Source of the DNA: Spirodela intermedia | Lineage: Eukaryota > Streptophyta > Magnoliopsida > Alismatales > Araceae | Direction: 5' to 3' | Length of the DNA: 64,000 bases | Assembly (NCBI GenBank): GCA_902729315.2 | Contig: LR746272.1 | Location: 4,843,037 to 4,907,036, forward strand | Shown here: one piece after another, positions 58,206 through 64,000 of the stretch | How the letters are laid out: the number at the start of each line of letters is the position of its first letter | How positions within the stretch are numbered: position 1 is the stretch's first letter | Notes under the pieces: generated by a model | Databases searched by the model: none | What the model was told of the DNA's origin: nothing | Seen by the model: only the letters and a program-made list of their open reading frames with translations | Program-made: the position numbers and the translations under genes

Positions 58206-58700
58206 TAGTACTCAGCCCTACCTTCTATAAGACCTGATTTGACATGACTTTTACGCAACTGCCGCTGTCCACGATCACCTTGCACATGTGTCTATTGATC
58301 TTTACATAAGTGTAGAAGATCGACGTGCAAAAGAAATCATCTATCGTAGGCAAAGATGTGGGTATAGTTATCCTTGGTGCTGGGGTGATCTCTCTAGTTG
58401 TCATAGTGTCTAGCTGTGGTGCAGGAACTGCGTCTCGAGATGGACACTGGACAGCGATGCTAACCAGTCCCCTCGATGAAGTGCTCGTTGATGAGGTAGC
58501 GAGAGAGGCAGCCTCGACTGCTGGTACGGTGGCTGGCCGGATCTGGATGTAGCTAATCAAATCAGGAGTGTCATCCTCATGTGAACCGCTATCCAATTCT
58601 TCAATCTCTATGAGGAGATTCAAAGATGGACATTGGCTCATTCAGTGCCCCTTACCCTTATACTTGAAACAAGTGATATGGGCTTGGGATGCAGCCATAG
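58206..58700 (-). pseudogene. B2 protease and zinc knuckle
   Basis: Reverse strand: CFKYKGKGH (Cys to Tyr change in the knuckle), MSQCPSLNLLIEIEELD, and protease words CKVIVDSGSCVKVMSNQVL and SHPAPY. Similar to B1 with about one residue in six changed. Confidence 0.8.
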
Positions 58701-59350
58701 CACATTCGGATGCATCGGCTGGTGGCAGATGCGGGGGTGGTGCAGACCCTACTGATGTCACCAGTGTAGTCCATCCGTTCCCTACGCTAGTACGCGTCAA
58801 TGCTGGCATTGGTGTTTGTGCAGATCGCGTGGACGTGATATTTGTGGTGATCGAAGGTGGGATGAATTGTGTGTCCTTAGTGGGTCGCTCCATATGCTCT
58901 ACTATGTGGTACCACCAGAAATAGGAGTTCATACTAGACTCCTAACCTATGAAGTCTTTTGGCTCACGGGAGCCATCAAAGACTACCACATCGGCGTGCA
59001 CATTTTTCAGTATGCAGGCCCTGTGATCCTTATGTCGCCTGTCTCGATCATCCAATCGATCGGCCCTATGATAACCACCAAAGTCACGGTGGGGAGGACT
59101 CAAGTAACGCCCTTGATCGTAGTAATGATCTTGGTGGGCATCTTAGGGTGCTCGATGAAAGTCCAGAGCATGCTAGTAGTCGTAGTAGGAATCATCGTGA
59201 TCTCGTGGCTGACGCTCTGCTCGCCGATCGAGCTCCTGTCGTTAGGAAGGGTCAGCTCTGTAACTTGGAAGGTCTCTCCTATCATGTCCCTAGTCGCATC
59301 TGTGGGGTCGATTGTCCTCATAGTGGGGTTGGGGTGGTGGTGGTGGTGGC
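58701..59350 (-). pseudogene. B2 gag, N-terminal and capsid part
   Basis: Reverse strand, including ERPTKDTQFIPPSITTNI and upstream LTRRLSR-type Arg/Asp/His-rich sequence, then the CCACCACCACC repeat at the left edge of the LTR-A fragment. Frame broken repeatedly. The first part of gag and the primer site are deleted. Confidence 0.7.
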
Positions 59351-59778
59351 TGATAAGTCTTCATTATCATGAGTTAATAATTAGTAAATAATATAGTTTT
59401 AGCCTTAACTCATGATAAATAGACTTATATTTGTGTTAAAGAATAATTTTTGGTTTTCAATTGATTAATGTGAATTTTTGGGTAATTATGTGATTTTATA
59501 CGATTTTTACAGTCTTACTTTTGAGATAAATGAAGAACAAGAAATAAAAATAAAAATATTGCAAAAATGAGGGGACCCGCCGGCCAGCCGTGCCCGCGAG
59601 CGGGTCGGAAGCACAGTCGGGGAGTAAGCCACGAGCAGGGGCTCGAGCGACTTGGCTTTGGGACCGACAGGCACGCGTACGCCACTCCCCTTCCACGTCA
59701 ACAGTGGCCAGCCGGCTGTGGGGCAAAGAGTGGTCGTACACGCGAGAGAAGGGACTTTGCTCACAAAGCTAACATTAC
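59351..59778 (+). mobile_element. LTR-A 5' fragment (428 bp)
   Basis: Starts at TGATAAGTCTTC and stops abruptly at CTAACATTAC, about where the TATA box would begin. It then passes directly into reverse LTR-B, so a deletion removed the rest of the LTR-A together with B2 gag start. Confidence 0.9.
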
Positions 59779-60115
59779 GGGGTTCTAGGACAGGCGGCGG
59801 CAGTTGTAGTGGCAACCGCAACCATTTCGTTTGGTGACGGTAGTGATCTCACGGGCGGCAAGGGAGATGTTTGGCGGTAGCCATGGTCTCAAGCAGCGGT
59901 GGAACTTCTCTGACAGCAGCATCATGGTGAACAAAGTCCTCAGGGTATCGTCGGCCTTCCTCTCCCTCCTTCCCTCCCTATTCTAGGTAACAAGGAAGAT
60001 AACTCACAATGATAATTTCTCTCAAAAAAATACAGCTCCCTCTTGAGGGGGGTCTTACCTCCCCTTATATGGTGCCCACAAGTGGGCTATGGGGAGGTGG
60101 GCCCACTTGAGGCCT
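59779..60115 (-). mobile_element. LTR-B fragment, reverse strand, probably B2 5' LTR
   Basis: Reverse complement of about 55770-56085 and similar to 28660-28900. It is interrupted at 60116 by the next LTR-A element; GGCCT (60111-60115) would be the target duplication. Confidence 0.75.
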
Positions 60116-61748
60116 TGATGTGACTTAGTCATTGTAAAGTAAATCATGTAAATTTAAAATTTATAAAACTAGAAAATATGATTTTTCAGATATTTAGAAG
60201 TATTTTTGAACAAATATATCAACTATAATTTAATAAAACTTCCAAAAAATAGTAATAATTTCTAAGTCAATCAAGGGATGTAATATAATATCTAGTAATT
60301 ATTCAGAAATTTTCTCAATGAATATGATTTTTTATAAATTTTATACTAGGAAATAAAAAGAAAATATATTTAAAATTTACGAAAAAGGGAAATAAGGGTG
60401 CAGACATTAGGATGACGTTAGTGCTCGACGAACGCGAATTGGGTGGAAACAGAGTTCCACCTAGTGATTCTTACGTAAGCGATTACAGATGATTTAATTA
60501 ATCAAATTAAGATTTGTAAAAGCCGAATGAATCGTAATTGAACAAAGTATATTTTAGTAAATTAAACTCACAAAAATTATCACTAAATGAAGCGTAACGT
60601 AAGTTGAAAGCAGAAAAATAGAGTTTTGACGTCACGACGGCGATGTGTCGACGGTGCACTGGAATTTTGAGTGTTCGGGAGGATCGTCATGTAGTGTCCA
60701 CAGCCTTGAAGGTTCTTCTTGACAAAGACGACGTGGACAATCTCTAGATCTCCTTGCGAAGTCTAGAGATCAATGAAGTGGGTCGTCGAATCGTCTTCGG
60801 CAGCTGTCACTCGATAGAATAGAAAAATGATGACTTTGCAGCTCTCTAGCGGCTGTCACCTGACAGAGAGGAGCTGGATGGAGGTGGGGCGCATGTCAGG
60901 GAGCTTCATCCTTAGGTCCGCACAACAAGAGGAGGCTCTTCATCACATCTAGTACACTCTCAGGATGTCGTGACTCATCTTCTAGTAGATCATCCTCTTT
61001 CCGACAACGGCTTGTTCGTCGATCAATCAGAGATAATTTACTCAATGGATTTACGATCCTTTTATCACGAATCATTCAGCAATTTTAGTAGCAATGCTCT
61101 GCGAATCACGTTGATGAGATTTTTACTGAAGATTCAACGATTCTCGTTGCTTAATCCTTCACCAACGATCTAAAGAAAAGTTGTGATAATCAGATAAAAA
61201 TATATGACTTTTGACTCTCAAAGGACTTGAACCCGCACCGGTTGCCCACCCTTTCTAGGGAAGGTGACGTAGGTTTAGTCCCACATCGGTTGTGCACTGA
61301 CTTTCAGGTGAATATATACTAATGTTTCATTCCTAAGCAAGTCCTTTCTCTCACATGTACGACCACTCCTTGCCCCATAGCCGACTGGCCATTGGTGACG
61401 TGGAAGGGGAGTGGTGCACATGTGTCCCTATCGGTCCAAGCTACTTGAGCCCCTACTCGCGGCTACTCCCCGACTAAGCTTCTGACCCACTTGCAGGCCT
61501 AGCTGGCCGGTAGGTCCCCCTCATTTTGTCTTATTTTTATTTTTTATTTCTTTTTCTTCATTTATTTCAAAAGCAAGACTATAAAAATCATATAAATTCA
61601 TGTAAAATCACATAATTATCCAAAAATTCACATTAATCAACTGAAAATTACTTTCCACACTTTAACAAAAATATGAGTCTATTTATCATGAGTTAAGGCT
61701 AAAACTATATTATTTACTAATGATTAACTCGATAATGAAAACTTCTCA
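60116..61748 (-). mobile_element. 3' LTR-A of the reverse Athila-like element
   Basis: Begins TGATGTGACTTAGTC at 60116 and ends at 61748 with a decayed terminus (GAAAACTTCTCA for GAAGACTTATCA). A deletion of TCAT in the terminal hairpin near 61730 is seen. Confidence 0.9.
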
Positions 61749-63194
61749 CACCCCCCAACTTAAATCATTACTAGTCTCTTAGCAATAGAATTACAAAAAT
61801 AAAAATTTACAAATCTCAAACATTTTAGATTTTTATATCAAGTATTTAAGAATGTTGTTAAGCACTTAAATCTTTAAACACTCCTTGGAATAACAATCTA
61901 GACTTCACTTCTTCTATTCACATCTTTATCACTTCTTCATTCATAGATGTATTTACAAGATGTTCCAATTATCAATACTCATTCAAGAATAATATTGATC
62001 CTACATTTCCCTTTTTCTATGGCTTAATTTTTGAAGTTTGCATTTCAACAATAAGAATGATGTCTCACACCCTCCATGTGTACTTTTCATTTTCAGGGCT
62101 TTCACTTTATCCACTTATTTTGCAGTAAGTGTTTTTCTATGTACGATTTTTGACAATGAGAATGATGTCTCACACCCTCCTTGTGTACTCTTCGTTTCTA
62201 GATTTTTCACATTGCTCTCTCTCTTTTTTTTTCCGAAATAAGTGATTTCTCCTCACGAGTCCTATAGATCAAGGTGCAAAAATCTCTATTAAACTCAAAT
62301 GATTAATCAAATTTTCACATCAAGTAAATACTATCAATCAAGATCATGAAGCGAAAATTTGTAAAATCAAATTCATGTTATCTATCATGTATCCAAAAAG
62401 TAATCCAACATTTCATGCTACTAGATCATTCTTTTGACTCAATAATAATCTTCCTAGTATCTTTTGGTAAGAATCAATCTAATTGATTTAATTTTTCATG
62501 TATGCAATATGATGTAAGAAATTTGTAAATTAGATAGTTTTGACAATTCTATTTTCTATTTTCAGTTCTATTTTTAGTAGTAATAAATTTATCAAAAATA
62601 AATCAAAACTATCCTTTTTATAGCTATAATTTCAAATTTCGGTAATATATGTCTAGGAGATTGAAATGTGAGAAAAGGGTCTCTAGAATTTCAAATTTTG
62701 GGCTGTCTTTTTGTCTACTATTTTTGATAGTCTATTGTTCCTAATAGAAAACCATAAAATAGATGTTGCAGTTTTTCTAAATTTTATTTTATTTTTATTT
62801 TTTCAGTTGTTGTTATAATGTAAACACATGTTCTTAATCGTCCTACAACATAAATTAATAATGAATACTTCATCCCCCAACTTAAAAATGACATTGTCCT
62901 CAATGACACATAAAAATTGAAATAGAATATGAAAAAAATATAATTTTCAAGTGAAGCATGCATATGTGCAAAGTTAAGCATTAAAAATATTGTCATAAAT
63001 GATAAAGCTCAAAAAGACATCACCTCAACCTCATTTTTAATTTTCCACTTCATCTTACACTCCCCCCCCTACACGTTTTTGAAAAAACAAATATAGAAGC
63101 AAGTACTGCAAAATTCTAAGAAAAATAAAACTTAAAAAACCATGGGTTGCCTCCCATGTAGTGTTGAATTTAATGTCTCCAATTGAACTTGATC

Positions 63195-64000
63195 TTACTC
63201 TTGAATTTCTTTTAATAATAAAATTTCTTTTTTTGCAAGGTGTTCATGTTCTATGTAATGTTTAAGCTGCTGTCCATTTACCTTAAAGTTATGATCACTT
63301 TTAGGATCTTTAATCATTACAATTCCATGATCATATGTCTCTTCCACCACATAAGGCCCTTTCCATTTTGATTTTAATTTTCCTGGGAATAATTTCAGCC
63401 TAGAATCATATAACCACACTTTTTGTCCAACATTAATTTTTTTTCTACTAATGTATTTATCATGAAAAAAGTTTTAGTTTTTTCTTTATATATTCTATGA
63501 TTTTCATATGCTTCATTCCTCAACTCCTCTAGTTCATGTAGCTGAAAAATTCTATGCCCACCAGCTGATTTTTCATCTATACATAATTTTTTTATATCCC
63601 ACAATGTTTTATGCTCTATTTTCACAAGAAGATGACATGGCTTTTCAAAAATGAGACGAAATGGGAACATACCTATGGGATTTTTATAAGCTGTTCTATA
63701 AGCCCATAATGCATCTTATAATTTCATGGGCCAATCTTTTCTATCTGGTCTAACTATTTTTCTCAAAATTCTCAAAATTTCTCTATTTGCTACTTCAACT
63801 TGCCTATTTGTTTGGGGATGATATGGAGTGACTACTCTATGGTGTACTCTATTATTTTTCAATAGTTTCCTGAAATTTTTATTTGTAAAATGTGTTCCTC
63901 CATCACTAATAATCACTCTAGGACATCCAAATCTCAAAAAAATATTTTTCTGCACAAATTTCATCACGATTTTATGATCATTAGTTCTAGTAGGAATAGC
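63195..64000 (-). pseudogene. Athila-like integrase, reverse strand, partial
   Basis: From the right edge: [59 protein letters not shown] (Trp kept here), a [17 protein letters not shown], then KCGYMILG and in another frame [18 protein letters not shown]. Second catalytic Asp and the Glu are present; one stop and at least one frameshift make it non-functional. Confidence 0.9.

Larger units (their letters stand above)
60116..64000 (-). mobile_element. Second Athila-like element, reverse strand, cut by window end
   Basis: 3' LTR-A at 60116-61748, polypurine tract at 61749-61760 (CACCCCCCAAC on the plus strand), 3' noncoding region to about 63180 with the doubled ATGAAGAGTACAC-type unit at 62040-62195, then integrase. 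It is a separate copy of the family at 37331-47685. The rest, including its 5' LTR, lies beyond 64000. Confidence 0.9.

Noticed and set aside
1-64000. CRISPR arrays, bacterial operons, ribosome binding sites
   Set aside because: Repeats are LTRs, microsatellites and inverted duplications; the gene has a spliceosomal intron and the sequence is plant nuclear.

Overview
The window is nuclear DNA from a flowering plant. It combines a GC-rich, intron-containing plant aromatic amino acid decarboxylase gene with AT-rich, nested LTR retrotransposons. The high GC of the gene body suggests a monocot (inference). No bacterial or organellar features are seen.

Region 1 (1-5.3 kb) is decayed retrotransposon sequence: a reverse-oriented LTR of family 'LTR-A', then a stop-riddled Ty3/gypsy pol with its probable LTR. 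Region 2 (5.3-21.8 kb) is the gene region. Two copies of one decarboxylase gene, each of two exons and 501 codons and with no coding difference seen, sit at 7205-8860 (+) and 18980-20635 (-). They face each other inside a 4.77-kb inverted repeat (arms 6805-11569 and 16269-21035) with a 4.7-kb spacer. The spacer and outer flanks hold older, diverged pieces of the same unit in both orientations, and a decarboxylase exon-2 relic lies at about 5.33-5.56 kb. The locus therefore looks like a repeatedly duplicated and inverted decarboxylase cluster.

Region 3 (21.8-26.7 kb) has a decayed Ty1/copia gag, a purine-rich low-complexity tract and a second, older inverted repeat of 2.67 kb, ending at a 10-N assembly gap. 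Region 4 (26.7-64 kb) is a nest of retrotransposons. A reverse-strand gypsy element (B2) was split by a forward element of the same family (B1, 31461-57444) with target duplication GGACT. Both were then hit by many LTR-A insertions: one full-length Athila-like element (37331-47685), four solo LTRs with perfect 5-bp target duplications, truncated copies, and a reverse-strand element running off the window end.

The only genes that look functional are the two decarboxylases, which would turn tyrosine, DOPA or tryptophan into the matching amine using PLP. Their convergent inverted layout is the kind that can produce double-stranded RNA. All retrotransposon coding regions seen carry stops, frameshifts or deletions.
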